Of a stretch of 64,000 nucleotides of DNA, positions 50,570 to 63,224 are shown one piece after another. Every line of letters starts with the position of its first letter. The stretch's first letter is position 1. This DNA comes from Rutidosis leptorrhynchoides (Eukaryota; Streptophyta; Magnoliopsida; Asterales; Asteraceae), in contig NC_092340.1 of NCBI RefSeq assembly GCF_046630445.1, positions 23,882,001 through 23,946,000 of the forward strand, written 5' to 3'. The position numbers were made by a program, and so were the translations under genes. Below the pieces are notes generated by a model. It was not told the DNA's origin and searched no databases. It was given only the letters and a program-made list of their open reading frames with translations.

Positions 50570-51268
50570 TCATCCCATAATGGGATTCTCTGGCACTAGC
50601 TTTTCTTCATGTTGAATCACACCAAGTTTCTCAAACAAGTTATGCAATAAAGCTGCATGTGGAAATGGTTCTTCCATCTCAAAAAAATCTTTCATCACAT
50701 GAATGAGAAAGTGGCCCATATTCACTTGAATACCCTCAAGTAGGCAATACAAAAGCATAGCTTCAGTGCCAGACAACAGATTATCTCCTTCTTTCCTAAA
50801 AGTCACATTCCTTTTGATGATTCTCAAGTGTATCTCAAGTTGCTGTGAGACATCATCATCACTAATCTCAACCCTACCATCATTAACTCCTTTCCCTGGC
50901 TTGCATAACCTTGCAATAATGTCAGACAGTTTGAATATGTTGGGAATCTTTCTTAGATCTTTGCTAGGATACAGTATTTTAACCCCAGTGTGAGGAACAT
51001 TCAACAGGTTTGAGAATTCCTCCAAAGTCCACTTATACTGTAGGTCAAATAGGCCTGAGTGCACAAACTTCTTCTTACTATCTTCTAGGGCAACATTGGC
51101 ATAAAATTCCCACAGTAATTCAGGACAGAAGTAATCCCCGATGTCTAAGAAAGCTTGACACCCAATCTGTTCCCAAGGACTATAGGTCTGTCGAGTCGCA
51201 ATGACCTTTTGTTCCACTAAGAAGGGTCGTCCACTAGCTAGAATTCTCCTACGGTCAATGTTAAACAT
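50570..51268 (-). CDS. Sirevirus-associated ORF, 232 aa, resembles 'putative plant transposon protein' domain
   Basis: An intact frame of 232 codons ending at TGA before 50570. It contains an FLDIGDYFCPELLWEFYANVAL segment (residues about 40-62), a WTLEEFSNLLNVP motif near residue 80, and a SGTEAMLLYCLLEGIQVNMGHFLIHVM segment near residue 166. The last is hydrophobic and probably helical. The EFYANV and YCLLEG...G phrases recall the plant transposon-associated domain often found in retroelement accessory ORFs. It sits directly downstream of the palindrome/TATA promoter and a second palindrome cluster (51390-51575). It may be the first exon of the env-like product. The function is unknown. Confidence 0.6.
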   Translation of the reverse strand: MFNIDRRRILASGRPFLVEQKVIATRQTYSPWEQIGCQAFLDIGDYFCPELLWEFYANVALEDSKKKFVHSGLFDLQYKWTLEEFSNLLNVPHTGVKILYPSKDLRKIPNIFKLSDIIARLCKPGKGVNDGRVEISDDDVSQQLEIHLRIIKRNVTFRKEGDNLLSGTEAMLLYCLLEGIQVNMGHFLIHVMKDFFEMEEPFPHAALLHNLFEKLGVIQHEEKLVPENPIMG

Positions 51269-51389
51269 CCATTACCCAACAAAGGAACCACCTAACATTA
51301 TAATACAGACTACAAGCACTAGCATTAGATAGGCATAACAAATATTATCAGAAACCTAAAATTAATTCAGATTTAAACATAAAAACCCA

Positions 51390-51575
51390 CCATCGGTCCA
51401 ATTACATTACCATCGGTCGATGGACTGTACCATCGGTTCGATGGTCTAGACCTACGGCAGTTGGTCTAAAACACATCAACAAACTGATCAACTGAAGACC
51501 TACTGCCGAGTGTAGAGTCACACGGCCGAGTGTAAGACACCATCGGTCGATGGTCAGAGACCATCGGCTGGAGGT
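51390..51575. repeat. CCATCGG/CGATGG palindrome cluster, leader of env-like ORF
   Basis: Repeated units of the type ACCATCGGTCGATGG, CCATCGGTTCGATGG and ACACGGCCGAGTGT. They lie 120-310 bp upstream of the ATG at 51268 on the minus strand. Confidence 0.85.
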
Positions 51576-51899
51576 AGTTCATCAGATCTGTTTCATTAAA
51601 TCATTCAATTTGATCAATCTGTTGTTTCTGGTTCGAATCTTGGTCATAATAGCTGCTAAAGGGGCCGATTAACACATAGACATCAACAATTTCAACAGAT
51701 AACTCACAAAAATCACTCGGTTGACAGTTTATACTTTGAACACAAAATTTATGATTTAAACTAAATGAAATCGAGTTAGATTACCTCGTTTACGGTGCTA
51801 GAATCACAAAGAAAAGATGCACAAAACACACGGACGAAAACTCCTTTCTCTTTCACTTGAAAATCGATGTAAATATCTCCCAAATTACACAAAGTGACT

Positions 51900-52105
51900 G
51901 ACCCGATCGACTTTGGGCCCTTTTATACTCTGTCAGTGACCATCGGCCGATGGTCAACTCCCTCGGCCCGATGGTTAAGACACTCGGTCGAGTGTTCAAG
52001 TCCTTGGGCCGGAGGTAATTATAGTCGGCCGGTGGTCTTGACTTTGGAAAAATTTTAAAACACAACACTTTTCAAATTCAAACTACACCTTCTCTCTCAC
52101 ATTCA
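51900..52105 (-). promoter_or_regulatory. LTR-like promoter upstream of env-like ORF
   Basis: On the minus strand it starts TGAATGTGAGAG at 52105, directly after the purine tract CCCAGGGGGAG (52106-52116). It then has an array of imperfect palindromes (51938-52034) ending in the perfect GACCATCGGCCGATGGTC (51938-51955). A TATA box TATAAAA follows at 51921-51927. The layout (palindrome, CACTG, about ten bases, TATA) repeats that of the 3' LTR at 45297-45334. It may be an internal promoter or the LTR of another element. Confidence 0.6.
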
Positions 52106-52116
52106 CTCCCCCTGGG
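52106..52116 (-). other. Polypurine tract
   Basis: CCCAGGGGGAG on the minus strand, directly before the LTR-like start. Confidence 0.6.
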
Positions 52117-54324
52117 ACTGATCTCCACAGTATAAATCAAACACGCTTTGTTCTTTTAAGCTTGAAACAACTTGTTTTCAAGATTAACGAAGAACATAAG
52201 ATTCCTTTCACATTAAACCTTTCCGAGAACTGAGTTGCTTGGATTAAAACACAAAACAAAAATGCACATGTAGCTAATCTTATGAATGCAAATGATCTCA
52301 GATATGCATGCACATGCAACTACACAAAGCAAAAAAAACTGTACAAGATCAAATGTGTCATGATTAGCAACGTTAAAACTGACATATTCAGTAACCTTAA
52401 ACCTTTTAGATCTGCAATAAATCAACCTCTAACACCAATTTCATTAAATAATAGCATAAGCAGAGTATATGATGTTATCAGCATAGAAACAGGTAATACT
52501 ACTTATCATGAAGCCCAGTAAGACAAACAAGACACATGTTTTTTGTGAGTTGACGTATCATACTGATTTAATCCTTTGATTCAGGGATCAGAACTGAACT
52601 ATATTGACATGTAGTTTCACGCTTCATTCATTAAGTGACTAGATAAAGCATATACACAACAACTTTCAAATATATCAGTAAACATTTACCAACTTTCACC
52701 CCAGACTTCGATGATCACGTTATATTAATTACTTTAACACTTTTCAATGTTAGACTTTGATCACGAAGTCAGTCCTCATTTGAGATCGCACGATGTTTCA
52801 GGTAGAAAAATTGAGCACAACATGTTGACGCTGTCCTCTTATCACATCAATGTACTTTCAATTTGATTGAACACAACCATCTCACAATGTTTCTAGCAAC
52901 CCTGTCAGCCATGAGCTTCTACCTTAAACTTACACCTTTCGTTTCAGATAACCTTGTGAATCTCAAATTTATTTCATACTTTGTTAAAGACGCATACCGG
53001 CCGCTATAAACCCCATACTTAAACGGAAATCGTATGATGTATGATGTTGGATGGATGGTAGTGATAAATATATTTGAGTGATGGAATGCTGAGATACCTT
53101 CTAAAAGATATTCCCCCTATCCAGGTCAATAGGTACAATCCCTTACCACGTCTACAAAAGATGTAAAGTCCAAAAAATGTGATGTGAACTGAATGATTTA
53201 AGTTCTCTATATCTGATGATCTGATAAATTTCTCCCCCTCGGATGTAGATAACTAAATCTTCCAAATAAATCTCCGATGGTATTACCTATTATCTCAGAC
53301 TTAGATAATATAGGAATCTTTGAAGCTGTGTTCAATTCTTGATCCATGATTCTCTTGCAGTAATGTGATGCATCATGTTATTTACAACGTTGAATAAATA
53401 AACATAAACATAACATTTTTTTTTTGATGTTGCCTTTTTTCCATAAAACAAACAAAATAAATATATAACTACAACTATACATGAAGATGATGCACCACTG
53501 TCTTTGACTTTAGAAGTAACTGCACCAAACACCAATCTTCTGATGCTAAAATCTAGAACCTGATGACGTTGCAATATGCAAATCATTCTGTGTATGTGAT
53601 ACAAGATTGCACCTCTCAACCCTTTTAGAGAAAATACCTCCCTTTGGGTACCCGATATGTATGTTGTTGAATTTCGGTCCAAATAATAAAGGTAAATAGA
53701 AACAAGTATGCATCCTAGACAAAGTATGCTCACCTTGGGGACTCACAAAATTATCCTTTGCTACCGAGTATAAATCGTAGTAGGGGAGACCTCAACCGTC
53801 TGTTGAGTTTCTGAACAATCATTTCTCAATACATATTCAGTGATAAGTAGGTGACTACCCTCAACCGCTGTAAATCTTTTCATGATTTCCTCATCATGAT
53901 ATTTACACTTAGTTTGTGTGATCATCACAATCTAGAATTAGGCTAATAAAGTCCACTAACACATTATCAATCATTATGTATTACTTGTTTTTCACAATTT
54001 ACATGTCAGTTCAATATTGCAATCACTTTCCCATAACATAGAATAAGCAACTCATTTTCAGGTTTTTCAATTTTTATGGATTTTCCATTTTTCAATTTTT
54101 TATTTGTTTTTCTGGTTTTTCTGATTTTTATGGCTTTTTGATTTTCTCTGTACAAAAGCATAAAAGTATCTAAAAACATAAGCAAACATGCAGAAATATC
54201 AGTAAAAACTAATCTATCATGCAAATGGAAAGTAAACATGCAGATGATCTACAAACTACCATGCAAAGCTACACATATTATACAAGCAGTTGCAAATCCT
54301 TCACAACTCAGTCTCTTGGTTAGG
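52117..54324 (-). other. Non-coding stretch after copia pol, with PPT-like tracts
   Basis: No credible ORF. Purine tracts with GGGGGA on the minus strand lie at 53111-53120 and 53231-53240. A long A-rich stretch (minus strand) lies at about 54060-54150. Several PPT copies upstream of the 3' LTR are a described Sirevirus trait. Confidence 0.6.
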
Positions 54325-56811
54325 TTACTCTATGTCAGGAACCTCAGTTTCAGGAACCACGTCAGTAAGCAATTTAATACCTATTTCCTTTAACAGAAAA
54401 TCAAAGCGTGATTTATCAAAAGCTTTTGTGAAGAGATCAGCCCTTTGGGCTGTAGTGTCTATCTGCACTACATCTATCAGTTTTTTCTCATAGCAATCTC
54501 TAATGAAATGGTATTTAATCCCTATATGTTTCATTTTAGAATGATTTACGGGATTTTTAGTGACAGCTATGGCAGCAGTATTGTCAACATAAATAGGAGT
54601 GTTGGAAATTTGCAAACCGTAGTCACGTAGTTGCTGTTGAATCCAGATGACCTGAGATGTACAACTGGCCGAGGCAATGTATTCTGCTTCAGAAGTGGAC
54701 TGAGCCACTGCGGTCTGCTTCTTACACTGCCAGGTAACAAGTTTGCTTCCCAGAAATTGACAACCCCCTGATGTTGACTTAAAATCTTTTTTACAACCTC
54801 CATAGTCAGAATTACTATACGCTGTGAGATCAAAACCATCCTCACACGGATACCATAACCCTAAACTCGGTGTATCTTTCAAATACCTCAGAATCTTCTT
54901 AACCACTAACATATGATGAACATTAGGATTTGCCTGATAACGAGCACACAGATAAACCGCAAACATGATATCTGGTCGAGAAGCTGTAAGATACATTAGA
55001 GAACCGATGATTGCCCTGTATAACGTTTGGTCCACTAAAGCACCCTCACAATCAGGAGATATCCCATGATTTACAGACAACGGAGTCTTAGCTGGTCTTT
55101 CTGCTTCCATTTGAAACCTCTTCAGAATATCAGCAACATACTTGGTTTGATGCAAAAAGATACCTTTATCCGTCTGAGCTACTTGCAGACCTAAGAAAAA
55201 CTTTATCGTTCCCATTGAACTCATCTTGAACTTCTGCTACATGACTTTCTCAAACTCATCAACCATTCCCTGATCTGTTGACCCGAAGATAATATCATCA
55301 ACATAAACCTGCACTAACATAAGATGTTGTCCCTTTCTTTTGATGAAAAGTGTCTGATCAATGACACCTCTTCGAAAACCATTTTCAATCATGTAGTTGG
55401 ACAATGTTGCATACCATGCTCTAGGAGCTTGGTGAAGACCATAAAGTGCCTTTTCAAGTCGATAAACCTTTTCTGGGAAATGCGGGTCTTCGAAACCGGG
55501 TGGTTGTTCAACAAACACTCGTTCATTGATCTCTCCGTACAAGAATGCGCTTTTAACATCCATCTGAAAAACTTTAAATCCCATGAAGGATGAAAAGGCT
55601 AAGAAAATCCTAATTGCTTCCAGTCGTGCAACCGGAGCAAAAACCTCATCATAGTCAATTTCAGGGATCTGTTGATATCCCTTTACCACCAGTCTAGCTT
55701 TATTTCTGATAACAATACCCTGTTCATCTTTTTTATTTTTCAAAACCCATCGAAGACCATAGGGCACACAACCATGCGGTGGATTGACTAGCGTCCAAAC
55801 CTTTAAATGTTTGAATTGTAACAGCTCCTCTTGCATTGCACTAACCCACTCGTCAAACTTCAATGCCTCATAAGCATCTTTAGGTTCGATTTGACACACA
55901 TAACATGAGTGAGCATGCACAAATATTCTTCCTGACTTATTCAACGTTGAATAAAAAGCTGTTACCACATTCGCACTCTCTGTCTGAACATCTTCTGCTA
56001 CTGTTGAACTTACACTTGTCACGGGAACCTCTGATGTAGTCGGAACTCCAGACGTAGAAGCTTTGTTAGACTTCGCTTGAGGAATACTAATGTGAGGAAT
56101 GCCTCTTGAATCCACATAATAATCATCAAGACGTTTAGGTGGCAGAATAACACGATTGGATCTACATACACCTCCTGCTTCAGTTGGAGGTTAAGTCACT
56201 GTTACAGTTGGTGGTTGATTATATAGAGGATTAAGATGTTCCTCTGTCAGTTGCGTTCGACTAACTTCCTCGTCATATTCAAGCTCACTATCTTCATCTG
56301 TATACACTACCTCATCCTCATTTGAATCAAAATCACCTCTAACACTCTGCGGACTTGGTTGCAAGCTAGAAACCGGATTCTGAACCTGCGCTAGAATAGT
56401 GATAACATTCTCAGAAGAGTTTTGAGAATCAAACAATATCTGAGTCAGAACTTCTTCATCAGTAGCATCTGGTGGAAGATCGAAGGAATCAAATAACTTA
56501 TCATATTCAAACTGCCATGCGAATCCTTTACTAACACGAGGTGGAGCATTGCGTTGAATATCAACCTCATAACATTCTTCCACACACTTGGATTCAGTAT
56601 TATACACCCGTTTGTTCGGATTCCCATATCCCAAGAAGATACCAGAGATCACCTTTGAATTAAATTTTCCTCCAGCGTCTCGTACCAGAATAGTACAAGG
56701 TGCACCAAAGGGTTCAAAATGTTTAATGTTCGGCTTTCTCTTGTGTAACAGTTCATAACATGTTTTACCATGTCTCTTCACCACCAGAACTCTGTTCATC
56801 ACGTAGCATGC
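54325..56811 (-). pseudogene. Ty1/copia pol: integrase C-terminus, reverse transcriptase, RNase H
   Basis: A single frame from the family-A insertion to a stop at 54325, broken only by TAA at 56191-56193 and TAG at 55237-55239. The integrase C-terminal domain is near 56600-56800 (GKTCYELLHKRKPN, FGAPC, GIFLGYG). RT covers about 55250-55950, with WVLKNKKDEQG, KARLVVKGY, FQMDVKSAFLYGEI and the catalytic YVDD at 55294-55305. RNase H and connection lie at 54400-55000, with DLTAYSNSDYGG, QSTSEAEYIA and QRADLFTKA. The first acidic RNase H position, usually Asp in YSDAD-type motifs, is Asn here (codon about 54811-54813), a likely loss of activity. The upstream integrase core is outside the window. 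Confidence 0.9.
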
Positions 56812-57786
56812 AGTACTGAAAGGACCGCTACTAATCCATCCGGACGATGTCCATATCGATTATAAACGATTTACAATAGTTGATAACATTGAGATGATCG
56901 ACTCCAAATAATGTCCTTAACATGAGCAAATGCACAGCGGAAGACTTAATTAGTACCTGAGAATAACATGATTTAAAATGTCAACATAAAGTTGGTGAGA
57001 TATATAGGTTTTGTTGCTAGCAGCGTTATAACTAAGGACCACAAGATTTCATATATTTAAACATAATACACTCGCAAGTGTATGTAAAAGTAGTTGAGCA
57101 CTTGGTAACTATACTTAACATTTAAATCATCGCAGCATATTCTTAAATAATCACTACACCGTACCAAGTGTAGTATACAGAAACGAAGTACTGTGCAACC
57201 TTTGAAAACTGGTCGTCCAGCCCGGTTGGGGTTGTCAGGCCTGATAGATCTATCAACAGGATTCGCGTTTACATTCCTCATGTAAATATTAGCTACCAAG
57301 TATAAAGAAATATGCCATGGTACAACTCAACATAGAATTTATTTTTGATCACTTGTGTCCATAACGTAAATCATAAAATGCATGTATTATCATCCCAAAA
57401 TATTTAGAGTTTAAAAGGGACAATATACTCACCATACTGTATTTTGTAGTAAAAATACATATAACATCATTGAACAAGTATAGGGTTGGCCTCGGATTCA
57501 CGAACCTATATCAGTTGCATATATATTAACACATATAATAACATTTAAACAAGTTCGTACATTAATATTTGTTAATAAATAACTTAGTTATATCTAATTA
57601 GGTATTTTAAATAGATACTTAATTTGTATATTAGATTCATATCAAAGTATTTTAACTAAAATATATATAATGTATTAAAGTTTATATATTTATATATATG
57701 ATTATATTAAAATATATTTTTTTTATATATTATATGTAACTTAAATAATAATAATATTTTAGTTTTAAAAATATTAGTATGTAATA

Positions 57787-57788
<2 letters not shown>

Positions 57789-57855
<67 letters not shown>
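57789..57855. repeat. (AT)n microsatellite
   Basis: About 33 AT dinucleotides in the right family-A LTR. Confidence 0.95.
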
Positions 57856-57858
<3 letters not shown>

Positions 57859-58207
57859 AATATGGTTTTAAAAAAAATATTATTTGTTTTCTAAAAAAAT
57901 AATGATAAATCTAATAATAATGATAGATTTAATAAAAAATAATAGTTTTAATATTAATATTAAATTTGTTAATAAATGATAATGATAATGATAATGATAA
58001 TTTTATTACTAATAATAATTTTATTAAAAATGATAATAAAAATATTACTTTTAACAAAAATGATAATTTTCATAATTTTAATTATAATGATAATAATGAT
58101 TATAATAATATTTATATTCCTAATGATAATATCAATAATAATAATAATACTTATATTAATGATAATAATGATAATAAATAAAATAGGCTACCTTTAAAGC
58201 TCTTAAA

Positions 58208-58290
58208 AAAATGCCTCAAGGCGGGATCGAACCCGCGAACTCTCGCTTAACCCCAACAACACACATAACCATTCATCTATCTCTCTTTAT
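58208..58290 (-). other. tRNA-like (box B) block inside right family-A LTR
   Basis: The minus strand reads GCGAGAGTTCGCGGGTTCGA, then TCCCGCC and, after TTGAGGCA, a run of T (plus 58205-58211). The GGGTTCGATCC part is a near-perfect Pol III box B. Box A is weak (ATGGTTATG). Position in the LTR corresponds to the block at 24395-24475. Confidence 0.5.
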
Positions 58291-61200
58291 CTGATTAATT
58301 CACCCCTTAATTATATATGTAACTCGTTTCCATAGCATCATCCGAAATAAACAGCAACAGAAAAACGTTTACAGACTTGTGGCTCGTGTTATTATTTTTG
58401 TTACAGGCCCAACGTGTTTCAGTCCAATTAAATAAGTAAATGAAGTCCAATAAAGAACTAGAATTCGATCCATTGATGATAACCCATCTACTGATTCGTG
58501 GTATATTGGGATTAAAGCATCGAATTGACTAGATGATCCCTTTACAGCTCGCCTCTCTCTATCATAATCTATTCCCAATTTACAAATGTCCCCCATCTAA
58601 CTACTTTTTCTCTTATTGTAATCGGCCCTACAGATTTGTTAACTAAATAATTCTCCTTGCCTAATTACACAAGTCGACACCCATTCAAAAAGGGTACCCA
58701 TAAAATATGGAGCACACAGGAGAAAAGATATCACAAGTCATTGTTTTTATCTCTCATTATTGTTCATCAATTATTATCATCAATTATTCTCATCGATGTA
58801 ATCTAAACCGAAACAGAAGGCGAGTATAGTAGAAGAATTACACAGTAACAGGAGTAATTGGTGTTGGTGGATTGATTGTAGGGTTTTGTTCATCGAAAAG
58901 TAAACAGAAAAACAAAAGTAGAACTGCAGGTTGCAGATGTTCTCGATGGTGATTGAATTTAGGTGATGGTGGCGGTTTGATGATATCTAAAGGTGGTTTA
59001 TTATGGTTAAGATAGAAACAGAAAACAAGTGTTTAGCGATGGGATTAAAAAAGAAAGTATACAGCTCGATTCCCATTATTTATCATCATCGCTCGTTGAG
59101 TTTATGTGTTTTGTCAACTGAAATATAAATAGATATAGAAGAGAGCTAGTGAGGGAGAGAGGTGGTGAGTGGTGATGTTTACCGAAGAAGGTGTACTTGA
59201 AATTGTTGGGTTTACGATAGTGGTCCATATCGAATAGCAATTAATATTTTGTGAGTTTGTTCCGAGCTAGTGCAACAACAAGAAATTACGGCAGTAACCA
59301 AAATCACGTATTGATACGGTTTTGAAGAATTCACGAAGAAAAAGAAAAATAGTGGTAGCGACAGTTTTAGGGGTTGTTTGGGTTAGTGTTCGAAACAGAC
59401 TACAAACAGAAGGTGTAGCAGCTTGATCGGGTTGTTGTGGTGATAGTGGTTTTGGATATCATCAATAAATGGGTTTGTGTTGTGGTAAGCTTAAGATAGA
59501 AAATAGGTGAGAGAGTATGAGAGAGAGAGGAAGAGGGATGAAGAAAGGTGGCGTGTGGTTTGTTCACGATGGTGACGGGTTTAAGTAGTAGAAATAACTT
59601 AAAAATGGTGGCGGTTTGTTATGGTGGAGGTTCACAATGGGTTAGTAGGCGATTAGGGTGGAGGCTGAGTGGTTGCAAGTTAGATGATGGTGTGATTTAT
59701 GGTGGTGCTCACGATGGTGGTTTGATGGTTAACTGACGGTACATCAAAATAACTATAAAGAAAAGTGGTCTTGTTTGCTCTTGGTGAATTGGTGGAGGTT
59801 ATGTGGGTTTCATAAGAGTGGTCAAATGGTAATGGTTATGGTGTTTTCAAAGTGATCGTGGAGATGATGTGGTGTCGGGTTATAATGGGTGATGATGGTT
59901 CGAGTGTTGGTTTGATGGTGAAGATGATTTAGTGTAATAGAATTGAAGTTACATCCTGTGAAGGAAACAAGGGATTGTTTACAATACTTGTGTTTCTAAA
60001 GTGAATTTACAGAAATCGAATAGAATGCAGGAACTAGAAGTAGTGGTGGGTTATGTTCTAAACAATAGAAAGATAATAATATATATATATAGATAAGTCG
60101 GTAAAGTAACAAAACATATACATCAAAATATTCAATTCTAGTTGATATTGATATTTTTAATATAAAGTTAAAGTGATAATTAAACATAATAATTCAATCA
60201 CGGATTTATGTCTTGATTCAAATTATGGTTAGGTGTTCAATCAATGGAAAACAGAAACATATATAATAATAATAAATAATATAAAAAATGTATCTTAAAT
60301 AAGGAAACGTGTGATAATTATTAGCCGTTGCCTTTCACGGATTGAATTTCGAACTCCGTTGTTAATCTGTGGCAAATAAAAGTTCTTAAAAAAAATCCCA
60401 AAATTTTATATTAAGTATAATTATTTATTTCAAATTACTATTTATACGTACACACATATCTATTTACAATTAATTGTTCGTGAATCGTCGAGAGCAGCCG
60501 TAGGTCAGATGAATATATAAATCAGTTCAAAATTTTTGAGATCCAACCTAACAGACTTTGCTAATCATGTCAGAATATTACATCGTATTGAGAGTTTGGT
60601 TTAAAATTAGTTGAAATTTTCCGGGTTGTGACAGTACCTACCCGTTAAAGAAATTTCGTCCCCGAAATTTGATAGAGGTCGTCATGGATAACAATAAGAA
60701 TGTTTTCATGACGAATATGAGGTGATAATGGAGTTTTATCATCATTGAGTAATGTAGATAAAATAATTCGATCATGCGAAGCGTACGAGTGAAGCTATCA
60801 CAAAAGAGTGAAAAGTTTCGTCTTAACTTTTGACGTAGTCATGGTGAATTTCCGGAATTCAAGGAACTTAAGGAAATCTTCTAATCAGAAAGAAAATGTG
60901 ATAGCATGATTTATTAGCAACTGTTGGAATTACAGAAGAACAAAAATATCAAGGAAATATTTTCGTGATATACTTAGAGATTAAGTAGAATGAAAGAGTC
61001 GTGTAACATGTCACATGATGATGGTATAATCTACTGGGAACCATAATCACATTTCATTTGAAACTCAGCATGACTTACTGTAATATAATCACGTTGGCCA
61101 AGTGTCATTATATTATACTAACTCATGCTTCAATTCCCTACACTTCTCCACTATTCATTCATAGTTTATTCTTAGATTTTGCAGAAGTTTCCAATATAAT

Positions 61201-61418
61201 GGAATACAGAAATACAAAGAGGTAGATAATTTCGGACAAGAATATTTATGAAAATATCCTCAGAAATATCGAAGATATTTATGATGATATTTTGGAATTT
61301 CTAAGTTCGAAGATTGATGGAGAAAATTTTCCGCAAGATTTTAACGTGGGTACGGAGCAAGATATTCTCTAAAGATTTCATCGGATCCAGAATTACTTGA
61401 ATTCTTTGAATATAGGGT

Positions 61419-61604
61419 TTAGTCCTTATATTTATCCTTGGTCTCCTTCATGGTGTGCTCAATCCGATTTTCAGTATCAAATTTTCTATCGAGTGTTCCT
61501 AACACTTCCTTCTTTATCATCAACTTTTGGCCATTAAGACCATCTACAACTTGCTTCTTCGTCAGCATTTTCAAAGTTAACGGATCTGGGTCATCGGTTA
61601 TCAA
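61419..61604 (-). CDS. Small ORF of family-A internal region, 61 aa
   Basis: A Lys/Asp-rich frame (KKQVVDGLNGQKLMIKKEVL, then a TMKETKDKYKD end). Homologous nucleotides at about 28750-28945 in the middle copy no longer form the frame. No domain is recognised, and it may be a relic of gag or chance. Confidence 0.25.
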   Translation of the reverse strand: MITDDPDPLTLKMLTKKQVVDGLNGQKLMIKKEVLGTLDRKFDTENRIEHTMKETKDKYKD

Positions 61605-63224
61605 ACCGAGGTGGTTTTAGGAGAATTGTGTTTTTAGATGATTAAACGTTGATGGTATTAGGATGGAATATAAAAGGTTCTCTGGTAACAATAAAGAGTA
61701 CGGTTATAATAAGGTTATTTCGGATGAAAAGTCGGAGTTGACTTGCTGGAGCTGTGACAAAAATTGACTACTTTGGAAAGGAATTGCATAGTTATTTTGG
61801 GTAATAACAACGTCAAAGGAGCTAGCACAGATATGTCATAAACGTTTACTCAGGTTCCGAGAGCTTTTCAGGTGCATAACTATATGCATCAATCTTTTCT
61901 TCCGTAGATGAAGTGCGGCTGGTTCATCCTCTCGATCGAGGTGTTTTCAAGAATCATGAAAGATTTGAACATGGATTGGAATCGTCAAAATTCAAATGAG
62001 GTTTAAGATGAAATCAAGTGGCAAGCTTGAAGAAGTATTTAGTTTCATATGTTATAATTGATATTTTAATTCATTTTATTTGTCCAAAGTTAGTAGTCCA
62101 ACAGTCCAATCGTCCAATAGTCCAATGATTCATATAGAGTTTAATATATAATATTCGAATTAATTAATACGTATCGTGACCCGTGTACAGGTCTCAGTAT
62201 TGATTACAACTCAAACCATATTTATATTTTGGAATCAACCTCAACCCTGTATAGCCAACTCCAACATTCACATATAGAGTGTCTATGGTTGTTCCGAAAT
62301 ATATATATAGAAGGGTCGATATGATAGGTCGAAACCTTGTATACATGCCCCGTTATTTAAAGTGCGTAAAATAAATAAATATATATCATGACCCGTGTAC
62401 AACGTATTATCTCAGAATTAATCCGACGTATTGTGTACAGGTGTCCCGATTTAAAGTGCGTAAAAGTAAATAACAGAAATTAAATGACGATAAATAAAAT
62501 TGCAAGAATGTAAATTGCGAGAATGTAAATTGCGGTAAATAAAATATAACCAGTTAGCTAGGAACAGTTAGCTAGGAACAGTTAGCGTGAAATCTTAACA
62601 AAATTCGTCATAGTTAATTTGTTTGTTTCTAAAACTTTTTATTTTGTCCAATGTTTTCTTCGTTATGCCACTTGTTGGATTCTGATAGGTCAAAATCCAA
62701 ATAGGAAATTGAATTTGAATGAAAATAGTTGTTCTTTGGTGAACAGATACGTATATGTGCGGACTTGAGCAGTATTGTTAATGACTGCTGAATCAGAACT
62801 GAAGAGTGTACAGTGTAACTTATTAATGTGAAATCTAAATATTTCTCGGGTACTACCTACCCGTTAAAATATTTTCATCATTAATAGTTTGTACGAAAGA
62901 ATTTTTAATTACAATCTTTATGAAAATATACTTGCATATATATTTTCTTCGGATGTAATTATGAATTTAATGAGTCAATAGGATATTAAACTCATTTGAT
63001 TTATCGTTATTACTAGATTACATGATCTCTAAAACATTAGAGATTACATAATCATCATGAGGTAGAACGATATGTAGAACGAAGATCATATTCGAAGTAT
63101 AGATGGTGATATTGAAGCGTGTGAGGTTGATATCCGAGGTACATATTGTGATGTTGAGGTTTACGACGCAGTTGTGGTTGGGAGTGATGAGGGTACTGTT
63201 GATGTTGATGATGGTGGTGTTAAT

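Larger units (their letters stand above)
45057..56811 (-). mobile_element. Ty1/copia retrotransposon of Sirevirus type, 5' part outside window
   Basis: On the minus strand the order is integrase C-terminus, RT, RNase H (56811-54325), a 2.2-kb non-coding stretch with several polypurine tracts, a palindrome/TATA promoter (52105-51900), env-like coding DNA (51268-45750), PPT and 3' LTR. An env-like ORF after pol and multiple PPTs are features known for Sireviruses. gag, protease and most of the integrase are cut off by the family-A element at 56817. A solo LTR interrupts the env-like part. An alternative is that 52105-45057 is a separate element joined to the pol end. Confidence 0.75.
56817..60633 (-). 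repeat. Family-A 3' LTR (right copy), 3817 bp
   Basis: On the minus strand it starts TGTCACAACCCGG at 60633, right after the PPT block, and ends CCTTTCA at 56817. Its end region (56817-57520) matches the ends of the other family-A LTRs. It inserted into the copia integrase; AGTAC (56812-56816) is the candidate target duplication. Inside are an (AT)n tract (57789-57855), a tRNA-like block (58208-58290) and a G/T-rich leader-like part (58860-59930) with repeated GGTGGTTTGATGG-like phrases. No gene is seen. Confidence 0.9.

Noticed and set aside
51269..51389. A separate gene between promoter and env-like ORF
   Set aside because: Only leader-like AT-rich sequence with stops in all frames.
51629..51645. 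GGTTCGAATCTTGG as a tRNA box B
   Set aside because: No box A at the right distance and no cloverleaf; taken as chance.
57966..58197. Two overlapping Asn/Asp- and Ile/Met-rich ORFs
   Set aside because: Low-complexity AAT/ATG repeats inside the right family-A LTR.
58215..58290. A real tRNA gene
   Set aside because: Box B is good, but no acceptor stem or anticodon arm can be drawn, so only a tRNA-like relic is claimed.
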